Positions 1-7,836 of a stretch of 64,000 bases of DNA are shown here, piece by piece. Positions within the stretch are counted from its first letter, which is position 1; every line of letters starts with the position of its first letter. The stretch is from contig CAYQBY010000003.1 in the NCBI GenBank assembly GCA_964415865.1, positions 40,191 through 104,190 on the forward strand, in the 5' to 3' direction. The DNA comes from Thiopontia sp964415865. Its GTDB lineage: Bacteria; Pseudomonadota; Gammaproteobacteria; GCF-002020875. Made by a program: the position numbers and the translations under genes. The notes under the pieces are model-generated. The model was not told where the DNA came from. It worked only from the letters and a program-made list of their open reading frames with translations, and made no database searches.

Positions 1-590
1 TTCATCTTGCTAACCCTGCGCATCATCTCGCTATTGGCATTACGTCTCTTGCCGTCACGAATCCACCTCAACTGCCTTAACAGATAGGCATAGTGCTGGC
101 CTTGGACGCGAGGAAAATATCTAACAGGATCTCCTCCACCATCACCACCATGACATTCGGCACATTTTCTAAAATATGTACGTTCCGCCTTGCCCAGTTT
201 ATGCCCAGGGCCAATACCTGGGGTTGAGGTCATAGGTAGCGTCTGAATATAGGCAGTGACATCAGCAATTGCCTGAGGGCCACCCATCACCTTCTCCTGG
301 GCGATTACCAACATGGATGGATTATCCCGATTGCCAGCTCTGATATCGGCAATCTGCTTGATTATGACACTACTGTGCTGTCCTGCGAGCTGAGGATAAC
401 TGCCATCAACAGTTCCCCATGAATTGGTTTGGTGACAAACAACACAGAGCCTGAAAACCTGCTTACCTGACTCCACATTTGGAGTGGCTGCCATTGCAAT
501 GGCAAGCTCATCATCGAGTGGCGCATCGGCTGAGACCACAAAAGAGAGGAGTACAGCACCAACCCCAAATAACCTACCCAACTCTCTCAT
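1..590 (-). CDS. Dihaem cytochrome c (c4-like), 3' end beyond the window
   Basis: The reading frame starts with ATG at 590 and runs off the left edge without a stop. The first about 20 residues are hydrophobic and end in an Ala-rich stretch, consistent with a Sec signal peptide. Two c-type haem motifs are visible, CVVCH near residue 50 and CAECH near residue 142, each in its own cytochrome c fold-like segment, with repeated PQLAGQH / PRVQGQH elements typical of cytochrome c4 halves. It should be a periplasmic electron carrier. It lies 6 bp downstream of the hemerythrin gene on the same strand, so the two may be cotranscribed. The partner it serves cannot be told from the window; a role as donor to the nearby nitrite reductase is only inference. 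Confidence 0.85.
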   Translation of the reverse strand, partial: MRELGRLFGVGAVLLSFVVSADAPLDDELAIAMAATPNVESGKQVFRLCVVCHQTNSWGTVDGSYPQLAGQHSSVIIKQIADIRAGNRDNPSMLVIAQEKVMGGPQAIADVTAYIQTLPMTSTPGIGPGHKLGKAERTYFRKCAECHGGDGGGDPVRYFPRVQGQHYAYLLRQLRWIRDGKRRNANSEMMRRVSKM

Positions 591-596
591 ATAACT

Positions 597-1181
597 CTAC
601 TTTACCCCGTTGGATATCAGGAACTGACCCAGCTCCTTATCAGTGCGTACGATATGGTCAAGTAGCCACTCCTTCAGGAAGTGGTGAATCTCTGTGCTGA
701 GATCCTCCTGGTCATCCAGATTACCTGTATGTTGACCACTAAAGGTCTCTACCTTCTCCACCATATCCCTATGCTGCTTCATGTGCGCATCTATATCTGG
801 CCAGTTGTTATCTCTCATCAACCCCTCCTCGCGCTCGAAATGGTATTTGGTATATTCGATCAATTCATCAATAACACCCTTCACATACCCCTCACCCATA
901 TTGTAATGGGAGGCACTAACAACCTGATTCAACAGTCCAACCAGCTTTTGGTGATCATGATCAATTAACTCCACCCCAACCTCATACTGGCTATTCCAAT
1001 CTATATACTCCTTACGCACACTGCGTTCATGAAGATATGGAATCAATGCCAGAATAACCAATATTACCCACGGAACAGGATTGGCCAGACCAGCCTCAGA
1101 TGTAACAAACCCCAGAAAGACGACCACTAACGCAACGATGATCAGTGAGAACAGTGCGAACATCGAGTAACTTTTTTTCAT
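597..1181 (-). CDS. Membrane-anchored bacteriohemerythrin
   Basis: The protein has 194 residues. Two hydrophobic segments near residues 7-29 and 35-48 anchor it to the membrane. A hemerythrin domain follows with the usual iron-ligand pattern: HDHQK near residue 75, HFEREE near 115, an H-x3-H region near 133 and HFLKEWLLDHI near 170. Hemerythrins bind O2 or NO at a non-haem di-iron site and can deliver or scavenge these gases. It is divergent from the DNR-type regulator gene and shares an intergenic region containing a perfect DNR/FNR box, so anaerobic or NO-dependent control is likely. A role in NO/O2 handling during denitrification is inferred. Confidence 0.9.
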   Translation of the reverse strand: MKKSYSMFALFSLIIVALVVVFLGFVTSEAGLANPVPWVILVILALIPYLHERSVRKEYIDWNSQYEVGVELIDHDHQKLVGLLNQVVSASHYNMGEGYVKGVIDELIEYTKYHFEREEGLMRDNNWPDIDAHMKQHRDMVEKVETFSGQHTGNLDDQEDLSTEIHHFLKEWLLDHIVRTDKELGQFLISNGVK

Positions 1182-1249
1182 AAAACAGATTCCTCGCGAG
1201 AGTTAAACACAACTAAAGGTAGCATACCTAAGATACCATTATGAATGAT

Positions 1250-1263
1250 TTGATGTGTATCAA
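1250..1263. promoter_or_regulatory. FNR/DNR box TTGATGTGTATCAA
   Basis: This is a perfect inverted repeat TTGAT-N4-ATCAA, the consensus of FNR, ANR and DNR operators. It lies between the divergent hemerythrin gene (start 1181) and the Crp/Fnr-family gene (start 1335), about 75 bp from each start. It may serve both genes and could mediate autoregulation of the regulator. Confidence 0.85.
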
Positions 1264-1334
1264 ACCCTTAACAAACCAGAACAATACCTATAAACTTCAC
1301 ACACATTATAAGAACTAGAACTACCAAACCACCC

Positions 1335-2021
1335 ATGTCTATATCCACTGTTTTTGAGCGCGAGCTTCGCCGCTCCCCACTATTTTCCTCTCTATCCAAA
1401 GAGGCCATGGAAGATATTATAGACTCATCCGAACTTATCAGAAAAAAACCTAATGAGGTTCTGTTTCTGCAGGGAGATGCCGCTACCCATTTCTATGTTG
1501 TACGGACCGGCACCATTAGACTCTACCTGCTTACTCCAGATGGCGATGAAAAAACCGTAAATATCCTGCAGGCCGGCAACTCTTTTGCTGAGGCAATGGT
1601 GTTTATGGATGGCGGCAAATACCCAGTCAACAGCCAGTTTCTAGAGGACGGAGAGATATTCTCCTTCAACAGTAAGGTATACAAAAATATCATGCGCACA
1701 GATCCTGAAACAACCTTCTCGATCATGGCCGATCTTAGTATGCGACTACAGAACTACGTGCAGGAGATCGAGCAGCTCTGCCTGCATAATGCCACCCACA
1801 GACTAATGAGTTACCTGCTTACCTTTATTCCTGCCGAGGACAATGAGGGAACCTTTCAATTACCAACCCAAAAAAGCGTCATTGCGTCCAGACTCTCAAT
1901 TCAGAGAGAGACCTTCTCGCGCATTCTTGGAAAACTGAAAAAGAGAAAGATGATTGATGTTAATGGCAACGAGGTTCATATCCTCGATGCTAAAATGATG
2001 CGCAGCGCTCTAGTTGATTGA
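1335..2021 (+). CDS. dnr: Crp/Fnr-family transcriptional regulator, DNR type
   Basis: The 228-residue protein has an N-terminal cyclic-nucleotide-binding-like beta-roll (about 15-125), a long dimerisation helix (about 128-155) and a C-terminal winged helix with the recognition helix around SRLSIQRETFSRILGKLK. The E-x3-R pattern of that helix matches FNR-type recognition of TTGAT half-sites. There is no N-terminal Cys cluster, so it is not an oxygen-sensing FNR; it fits the DNR/NnrR group, which senses NO through haem. It sits next to the nitrite reductase block and two TTGAY-N4-RTCAA boxes occur in the island. It is the likely local regulator of nir and nor genes. Its stop codon overlaps by 12 bp the 3' end of the convergent cupredoxin gene. 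Confidence 0.85.
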   Translation: MSISTVFERELRRSPLFSSLSKEAMEDIIDSSELIRKKPNEVLFLQGDAATHFYVVRTGTIRLYLLTPDGDEKTVNILQAGNSFAEAMVFMDGGKYPVNSQFLEDGEIFSFNSKVYKNIMRTDPETTFSIMADLSMRLQNYVQEIEQLCLHNATHRLMSYLLTFIPAEDNEGTFQLPTQKSVIASRLSIQRETFSRILGKLKKRKMIDVNGNEVHILDAKMMRSALVD

Positions 2022-2369
2022 TACCACACTAATGTTCCCAACCATCTCAGGATGTGGGCCACATAGATAACTATAGACCCCCTCTTGGGTGAAAGTATGT
2101 TCCCAGCTCTCCCCGGGAAAGAGATACTCTGACCCAACCAGATCACCTCCACCATAACCATTCAGTTTTACTGAATGATACTGCCTCTTCTCATGGTTGA
2201 CCCAGCGTACTGTATCACCAGGATTGATCGTCACAGTTTGCGGTTGGTATCTGTAATCAATAATCTCAACCTCAACCACCCTTGGTTGAGGTATATCATT
2301 CGAACATCCTGACACAAAAAAAAGGCCTCCCAGCAGAAGCATGAGAGGCCTGTTATTAATCATTGTCAT
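2010..2369 (-). CDS. Cupredoxin-family (plastocyanin-like) lipoprotein
   Basis: A 119-residue protein with a signal sequence ending in the lipobox FVSGC, so it is probably lipid-anchored. The cupredoxin fold carries a plausible type-1 copper set: His in YHSV (near 65), then Cys-x-x-x-His-x-x-Met in the C-terminal loop YLCGPHPEMVG. It should be a small blue-copper electron carrier or copper protein of the cell envelope. It is separated by one base from the upstream NirT-fusion gene and must be translated from the same mRNA. An electron-donor role for NirS is inferred from this context; no conventional nirM (cytochrome c551) is seen in the cluster. Confidence 0.85.
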   Translation of the reverse strand: MTMINNRPLMLLLGGLFFVSGCSNDIPQPRVVEVEIIDYRYQPQTVTINPGDTVRWVNHEKRQYHSVKLNGYGGGDLVGSEYLFPGESWEHTFTQEGVYSYLCGPHPEMVGNISVVSIN

Positions 2370-2370
2370 C

Positions 2371-4062
2371 TCACCATTTTACAGCATTGATCTCCGCTTT
2401 TGGATTGTCAAATCCGAGCTTGTAACCAAATGAGACATGGTGGAAGCGTCCATTTGTATAGTCATCGTGGATGGCGAAACCAAAGTTATAGACCTGGTCC
2501 AGTACCAGAGTTAGGTCATCTACATCACCAGAACTGAGCTTGCGCTTCATATCTACCACCCAGTTACCCTGATCATCTCTCTTGCCCTCAAACTCAAGGT
2601 CACCACTATTACCACTCATATCACGATCAGCAAGTATCATTCCATCCTCAGCCTGCTTACTACCCGACTTGTAGCGCACAAGATCCATGATCTTTTTCTG
2701 ATCCAGTGCCGCCTTAATCTCTTCAGGCTTTCTCAGCTTGTCCCAGCCACCACGCTTCTTGCCACGACGCCCCTTCACCTCAATCTTGGTACGTGACTCC
2801 TTGGTGTATTTGGTTACATCTGTACCCTCTGGCTGATGAGGCATACCGTTGGCATCATGGTGACAAGTTCCCCAACAACCTGCTCTATCCGCAAACTCAA
2901 CCTCATCTGTAGCAAACATCATTGCCAGCTTGACAGGGTTCTCAGGATCCATCCGCTCAGAATCTGCAACTGGCTTATACTCTGTTGCTTCATTATGGTG
3001 GGCAACATCATGCCAGATAAACCGCATATATAGATTCTCACCATCATGTGCGGCCTTCACCATCACCGGGATTCCACCTCGCTTGCCAGGAATTGGAGTG
3101 GGCTCCATCGCCTTCTCATGCTTTCCACCAACAATACGGTCACCCATAACCTTGGCCTCTTTATCATGACAGGTAAAGCATCTATCTCCACCCTTTTTAA
3201 AGGCATTTGCCCCACCATGATCTGTTCCATTAAGCACCCACTCTATGGATGTCTGTCCAGGATAGATAACATAGATCTCTCTCCCTACAATAGATGACCA
3301 ATCACCAGCCTTGGCTGATGCTGCCGCCTTGGCTGCTGCCTCAGCTGCCGCCTTCTCTGCTGCGGCTTTGGCTGCTGCCGCCGCCACTGGATCAAGATCA
3401 GCAAGCTGGAACAGTTTTGCCCCAGGTTTCGCCAGTGACTCGTCAGGGGCCTCCATAGCCTCCTTCTCCTCATCACTCAACAGCTTATGAACCCCTTTGT
3501 GCGCAACACCCTTATGACAGTCAATACAGGTCTGTCCCGATCTAAGAGCATTGGTATGTTGATTCATAGCACGAGGTTTCTGCATGTCTCCATTCATAGC
3601 CTCAAAATTGTGGCAGTTCCGACACTCTCTGGAATCGGTACTCTTCATCGAACGCCATACATTTTTTGCCAACTGCAGACGTTTCGCATCAAACTTTTCA
3701 GGGGTATCAATAGTCCCCAGCACTTTATGCAACACCTCGTTACTGGCCTGAATCTTTCTGGCTACCTTATGTACCCATGGATCAGGTACATGACAATCCG
3801 AACAGGTTGCCCGTACTCCAGTACGATTCGCATAGTGGATAGTCTTCTGGTACTCCTTGTAAACATTGTCCTCCATCTCATGACATGAGATACAGAACTC
3901 AAGAGTATTGGTAACCTCCATTGCCGTATTGAATCCACCCCAGAAGATAATTCCAAACAGGGCAAAAACCAGGCCTCCTCCAAGTGTCGTATTGAGGATC
4001 AAACGACGTGAGAACATCAACTTCATTCTCTCTTTGAAACTTGGTCTCTCAGGAATTGGCAT
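2371..4062 (-). CDS. NirT/NapC-type tetrahaem cytochrome fused to an ethylbenzene-dehydrogenase-like haem domain
   Basis: A start at 4062 is preferred over the longer frame to 4110: a GGGGAG ribosome site lies 6 bp upstream, while the longer start falls inside a terminator hairpin. The 563-residue protein has a membrane anchor (about 21-42) and four haem c motifs in the NapC/NirT pattern: CISCH 57, CSDCH 87, CRNCH 147, CIDCH 179. An Ala-rich linker (about 226-252) follows, then a C-terminal domain like the haem-binding EB_dh family. That domain carries a fifth motif CFTCH (295) and an unusual CWGTCH (396-401, CX3CH). NirT-type proteins pass quinol electrons to periplasmic reductases. Location just after two nirS genes points to electron delivery to NirS. 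The extra domain makes this roughly three times the size of ordinary NirT. Confidence 0.85.
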   Translation of the reverse strand: MPIPERPSFKERMKLMFSRRLILNTTLGGGLVFALFGIIFWGGFNTAMEVTNTLEFCISCHEMEDNVYKEYQKTIHYANRTGVRATCSDCHVPDPWVHKVARKIQASNEVLHKVLGTIDTPEKFDAKRLQLAKNVWRSMKSTDSRECRNCHNFEAMNGDMQKPRAMNQHTNALRSGQTCIDCHKGVAHKGVHKLLSDEEKEAMEAPDESLAKPGAKLFQLADLDPVAAAAAKAAAEKAAAEAAAKAAASAKAGDWSSIVGREIYVIYPGQTSIEWVLNGTDHGGANAFKKGGDRCFTCHDKEAKVMGDRIVGGKHEKAMEPTPIPGKRGGIPVMVKAAHDGENLYMRFIWHDVAHHNEATEYKPVADSERMDPENPVKLAMMFATDEVEFADRAGCWGTCHHDANGMPHQPEGTDVTKYTKESRTKIEVKGRRGKKRGGWDKLRKPEEIKAALDQKKIMDLVRYKSGSKQAEDGMILADRDMSGNSGDLEFEGKRDDQGNWVVDMKRKLSSGDVDDLTLVLDQVYNFGFAIHDDYTNGRFHHVSFGYKLGFDNPKAEINAVKW

Positions 4063-4095
4063 GGATAGCTCCCCAGGCAATACAAATAAGTTATA

Positions 4096-4129
4096 TAAAA
4101 AAGCCGGCACCTGATATGCAGGTGCCGGC
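4096..4129 (-). terminator. Intrinsic terminator after the second nirS
   Basis: An 11-bp GC-rich stem (4103-4113 with 4119-4129, loop of 5) is followed on the minus strand by a T-run (A-rich 4096-4102 on the plus strand). It lies between the nirS stop at 4141 and the NirT-fusion start at 4062, so it should lower or end readthrough into nirT. Confidence 0.85.
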
Positions 4130-4140
4130 CACTACTCTAC

Positions 4141-5775
4141 TTAGGTTACGTGGTTAGTTCTACTGTAAACGTTGAACTTACCAGTTGGTGTGGTCAGTCC
4201 CTTGATACGAGCCTTCTCTTCAAGAGTGTCCGCATCATAGACTACGATCTCACCAGTTGGGTTACCGTTATCAGTACGGTTCCAGACAGAGACCCAGGCC
4301 TCACTTCCATCCTTGTTAAACTCAATATGGAGTGCCGCCTTACCCTTCTCTTCAGTTACACGGATGGTCTTAACGATCTCACCGGTCTCCTTGGAGATAA
4401 CCTGTACAGACTGCTGGATCTCAGGCTCAGGATTCTTGACCTGATCTGCCCATACGTACTTGGAGTTTGGATGAGTACGGATAAACGCACCTGCTCCATC
4501 AGTCTCGATCTCACGTACGATCTTCCACGCCTTGCTTGGTGTACCAGCTGGATCATTACCCCATACGGTTACCATGCCTGTTCCCAGATGGACTGTAGCA
4601 CCTACAGGACCATGCTTTGGATCATCCCAGTTTGCACCAGGACCAGGGTGTGGCTTCTTGCCAGTGGTATCAATCATCGCCTCAAGCTTGCGGGTCTTGG
4701 TATCAACTACAACCATCTTGTTGGATGCATTTGCCGCAATCTGGAAGTAACGTCCGGTTGGATCAAAGAATCCATCATGAAGATATTTAGCTGAATCAAT
4801 CTTGGTGATTCGAAGATTCTCGATATCAGTGTAGTCAACCTGCCACATCTGTCCCAGCTCCTTGACCGCAACCAGGAAGGTTGGCTCGTTTGGAGTGGTG
4901 TAGACCGCAGCTACGCGTGACTCATTTACATATTCACCATCAACATTTACCCCGCGAGTGGATACTACCTTCAGCGGCTCCATGGTCTTGGCATCAGCAA
5001 TTACGAAGTGTGGTGGCCAGTAGCCTCCACCAATTACATATTTACCGTCACCAGAGATTGCAACATCACGTGCATCGTATGCAATCTGGGTCTTGGCAAC
5101 CAGCATGCTTCCTGGCTGTTGCCATAGATCGATCTTACTCATTACACCATCACGACCCATTGTGTACCAGAAACGTCCGGCAACACCATTCTCTGGGTGC
5201 TCAGTCTCATGATGCTCAGTGGCCTTGATTACGTGTACTGCATAACCAGTATCAATATGGTCGATAATCTCTTTGGTATCACCATCGATTACTGCTGCCT
5301 TACCGGCATCACGCTCGATTACTACGAAGAAGTTCTCCCAATTGCGGCCATGCAGTGGCTTGGTTGGATAGTCCTTAGGATCGACAAATACCTCTGTGCG
5401 CTCCTTCATCATAGCCAGTGACATCTCTGGTGGAACTGGTGGCTCCAACTGGATGTAGGTGGCCATCATTGAGATCTCTTCTTTACTGAAAATATCATCA
5501 AAGTTGTTCATTCCACCGTCTGTTCCGTAAGTCAGGATCTTCTCTAGACGCTCCTGACCTAGTTCACGAGTATTTTTTGGCTCCAGGCTCTTGCCTGTCG
5601 CTCCCTTTCTCAGTACACCGTGACAACCTGCACAGCGTTGGAAATAGAGCTTCTTGGAGTGCTCAAAATCCGCCTCTGATAGTGATGGCTCAGCACTTAC
5701 TGTAGTACCGACCCCGCCCATTGCAACACCCACTGCAAGACTTAACGCAGTCAATGATAATTTCTTCATATTCAT
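4141..5775 (-). CDS. nirS: Cytochrome cd1 nitrite reductase, soluble periplasmic form
   Basis: NirS reduces nitrite to NO in the periplasm. The start at 5775 (MNMKKLSL) follows an AGGAG site; the frame extends upstream only into the terminator region. A standard signal peptide ends near VSAEP. The c domain has CAGCH and the d1 propeller keeps the expected haem d1 ligand and catalytic His positions, seen as GYAVHV, KYLHDG and ATVHLG. From PSLSEADF to the stop the protein is identical to that of the second nirS copy upstream, and the DNA appears identical over 4145-5688 versus 5857-7400. Only 36 bp separate its start from the terminator of the upstream copy, leaving little room for its own promoter. 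Length is normal for NirS. Confidence 0.95.
   Translation of the reverse strand: MNMKKLSLTALSLAVGVAMGGVGTTVSAEPSLSEADFEHSKKLYFQRCAGCHGVLRKGATGKSLEPKNTRELGQERLEKILTYGTDGGMNNFDDIFSKEEISMMATYIQLEPPVPPEMSLAMMKERTEVFVDPKDYPTKPLHGRNWENFFVVIERDAGKAAVIDGDTKEIIDHIDTGYAVHVIKATEHHETEHPENGVAGRFWYTMGRDGVMSKIDLWQQPGSMLVAKTQIAYDARDVAISGDGKYVIGGGYWPPHFVIADAKTMEPLKVVSTRGVNVDGEYVNESRVAAVYTTPNEPTFLVAVKELGQMWQVDYTDIENLRITKIDSAKYLHDGFFDPTGRYFQIAANASNKMVVVDTKTRKLEAMIDTTGKKPHPGPGANWDDPKHGPVGATVHLGTGMVTVWGNDPAGTPSKAWKIVREIETDGAGAFIRTHPNSKYVWADQVKNPEPEIQQSVQVISKETGEIVKTIRVTEEKGKAALHIEFNKDGSEAWVSVWNRTDNGNPTGEIVVYDADTLEEKARIKGLTTPTGKFNVYSRTNHVT
4145..5688 (-). repeat. nirS: Long direct repeat, copy 1 (nirS body)
   Basis: This stretch appears identical by eye to 5857-7400, offset 1712 bp. 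Identity begins one base into the last sense codon and stops exactly where the signal/tether regions diverge (Ser-Gly-Pro versus Ala-Glu-Pro). Confidence 0.9.
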
Positions 5776-5810
5776 AGTTCTCCTAAACAAAACAAAAAAC
5801 CTCCTCTTGT

Positions 5811-5844
5811 AAAAAACCCCTTTAGCCAATCAGGTTAAAGGGGT
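5811..5844 (-). terminator. Intrinsic terminator between the two nirS copies
   Basis: The stem ACCCCTTTA...TAAAGGGGT (5816-5824 with 5836-5844), extended by GCC/GGT, is followed on the minus strand by a run of six T. It sits immediately after the lipoprotein-type nirS and before the second nirS. Confidence 0.8.
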
Positions 5845-5852
5845 CTCTTTTA

Positions 5853-7610
5853 TCAAGTTACGTGGTTAGTTCTACTGTAAACGTTGAACTTACCAGTTGG
5901 TGTGGTCAGTCCCTTGATACGAGCCTTCTCTTCAAGAGTGTCCGCATCATAGACTACGATCTCACCAGTTGGGTTACCGTTATCAGTACGGTTCCAGACA
6001 GAGACCCAGGCCTCACTTCCATCCTTGTTAAACTCAATATGGAGTGCCGCCTTACCCTTCTCTTCAGTTACACGGATGGTCTTAACGATCTCACCGGTCT
6101 CCTTGGAGATAACCTGTACAGACTGCTGGATCTCAGGCTCAGGATTCTTGACCTGATCTGCCCATACGTACTTGGAGTTTGGATGAGTACGGATAAACGC
6201 ACCTGCTCCATCAGTCTCGATCTCACGTACGATCTTCCACGCCTTGCTTGGTGTACCAGCTGGATCATTACCCCATACGGTTACCATGCCTGTTCCCAGA
6301 TGGACTGTAGCACCTACAGGACCATGCTTTGGATCATCCCAGTTTGCACCAGGACCAGGGTGTGGCTTCTTGCCAGTGGTATCAATCATCGCCTCAAGCT
6401 TGCGGGTCTTGGTATCAACTACAACCATCTTGTTGGATGCATTTGCCGCAATCTGGAAGTAACGTCCGGTTGGATCAAAGAATCCATCATGAAGATATTT
6501 AGCTGAATCAATCTTGGTGATTCGAAGATTCTCGATATCAGTGTAGTCAACCTGCCACATCTGTCCCAGCTCCTTGACCGCAACCAGGAAGGTTGGCTCG
6601 TTTGGAGTGGTGTAGACCGCAGCTACGCGTGACTCATTTACATATTCACCATCAACATTTACCCCGCGAGTGGATACTACCTTCAGCGGCTCCATGGTCT
6701 TGGCATCAGCAATTACGAAGTGTGGTGGCCAGTAGCCTCCACCAATTACATATTTACCGTCACCAGAGATTGCAACATCACGTGCATCGTATGCAATCTG
6801 GGTCTTGGCAACCAGCATGCTTCCTGGCTGTTGCCATAGATCGATCTTACTCATTACACCATCACGACCCATTGTGTACCAGAAACGTCCGGCAACACCA
6901 TTCTCTGGGTGCTCAGTCTCATGATGCTCAGTGGCCTTGATTACGTGTACTGCATAACCAGTATCAATATGGTCGATAATCTCTTTGGTATCACCATCGA
7001 TTACTGCTGCCTTACCGGCATCACGCTCGATTACTACGAAGAAGTTCTCCCAATTGCGGCCATGCAGTGGCTTGGTTGGATAGTCCTTAGGATCGACAAA
7101 TACCTCTGTGCGCTCCTTCATCATAGCCAGTGACATCTCTGGTGGAACTGGTGGCTCCAACTGGATGTAGGTGGCCATCATTGAGATCTCTTCTTTACTG
7201 AAAATATCATCAAAGTTGTTCATTCCACCGTCTGTTCCGTAAGTCAGGATCTTCTCTAGACGCTCCTGACCTAGTTCACGAGTATTTTTTGGCTCCAGGC
7301 TCTTGCCTGTCGCTCCCTTTCTCAGTACACCGTGACAACCTGCACAGCGTTGGAAATAGAGCTTCTTGGAGTGCTCAAAATCCGCCTCTGATAGTGATGG
7401 TCCGGATGCAGCCACCTTGGCTGGTGCTGCTGGGGCTGGAGCAGGGGCTGGTGCCGCTGCTGGAGCTGGTGCTGGTGCTGGTGCTGGTGCTGCAGTTTTT
7501 GATGCACCTGAATCACCAGAGTCACCACACCCTGATAATCCCAGAGTCATGACTATTGCCAGACTCAGGGTTGCACCCTTCTTGAAACTCCTCTTCTTAC
7601 CATCGATCAT
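5853..7610 (-). CDS. nirS: Cytochrome cd1 nitrite reductase, lipoprotein form with Pro/Ala tether
   Basis: The 585-residue protein has the same cd1 body as the neighbouring nirS (CAGCH at 89-93; His at 222, 374 and 437 in the d1 domain). Its N-terminus is quite different: a lipoprotein signal with lipobox LSGC (Cys28), a Gly/Ser/Asp stretch, then an Ala-Pro repeat (about 40-65) and the body from residue 71. It should therefore be tethered by lipid to a membrane; Gly rather than Asp after the Cys favours the outer membrane by the Lol rule. It is the first gene after the DNR box and probably the main transcribed copy. NirS proteins are normally soluble periplasmic dimers, so a lipid-anchored form is unusual. 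The nearly perfect identity to its neighbour implies a recent tandem duplication or gene conversion. Confidence 0.93.
   Translation of the reverse strand: MIDGKKRSFKKGATLSLAIVMTLGLSGCGDSGDSGASKTAAPAPAPAPAPAAAPAPAPAPAAPAKVAASGPSLSEADFEHSKKLYFQRCAGCHGVLRKGATGKSLEPKNTRELGQERLEKILTYGTDGGMNNFDDIFSKEEISMMATYIQLEPPVPPEMSLAMMKERTEVFVDPKDYPTKPLHGRNWENFFVVIERDAGKAAVIDGDTKEIIDHIDTGYAVHVIKATEHHETEHPENGVAGRFWYTMGRDGVMSKIDLWQQPGSMLVAKTQIAYDARDVAISGDGKYVIGGGYWPPHFVIADAKTMEPLKVVSTRGVNVDGEYVNESRVAAVYTTPNEPTFLVAVKELGQMWQVDYTDIENLRITKIDSAKYLHDGFFDPTGRYFQIAANASNKMVVVDTKTRKLEAMIDTTGKKPHPGPGANWDDPKHGPVGATVHLGTGMVTVWGNDPAGTPSKAWKIVREIETDGAGAFIRTHPNSKYVWADQVKNPEPEIQQSVQVISKETGEIVKTIRVTEEKGKAALHIEFNKDGSEAWVSVWNRTDNGNPTGEIVVYDADTLEEKARIKGLTTPTGKFNVYSRTNHVT
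5857..7400 (-). repeat. nirS: Long direct repeat, copy 2 (nirS body)
   Basis: Partner of 4145-5688 at offset 1712. Flanks on both sides differ (signal/tether region and terminator), so the repeat is confined to the mature enzyme. Confidence 0.9.
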
Positions 7611-7738
7611 CTTGGATATCCCTCTTTACTATTTACAGAAGATAAAACAGCAGGTGGAAAAACAGATGTAATTCCCGTTCCTGTTGTCAGGTTTTTTTTA
7701 CACGGGGGAAGGATCTACCAAAAGCCACCTGCAGTTCA

Positions 7739-7752
7739 TTGACCTAGGTCAA
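7739..7752. promoter_or_regulatory. FNR/DNR box TTGACCTAGGTCAA
   Basis: A perfectly symmetric TTGAC-N4-GTCAA palindrome, matching the FNR/DNR operator family. It lies between the divergent lipoprotein nirS (start 7610) and nirE (start 7837), and can serve both the nirS and the haem d1 synthesis transcripts. Confidence 0.85.
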
Positions 7753-7836
7753 ACTACAACTTACTAATATAAATTAACCCTACCGAGTGCTGCAATGGTT
7801 CAAATTCTACGTAGATAATGAGGCGTTATTATTGAT

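Noticed and set aside
4063..4110. Longer start for the NirT fusion (MPAFLYN...)
   Set aside because: It begins inside the terminator stem and has no ribosome site; the start at 4062 has GGGGAG at good spacing.
4150..6506. Two identical 214-residue frames on the plus strand
   Set aside because: Both are antisense shadows of the nirS repeat, identical only because the repeat is.
7366..7671. Gly-Ala repeat protein on the plus strand
   Set aside because: It is the antisense reading of the Ala-Pro tether and signal of the lipoprotein NirS.
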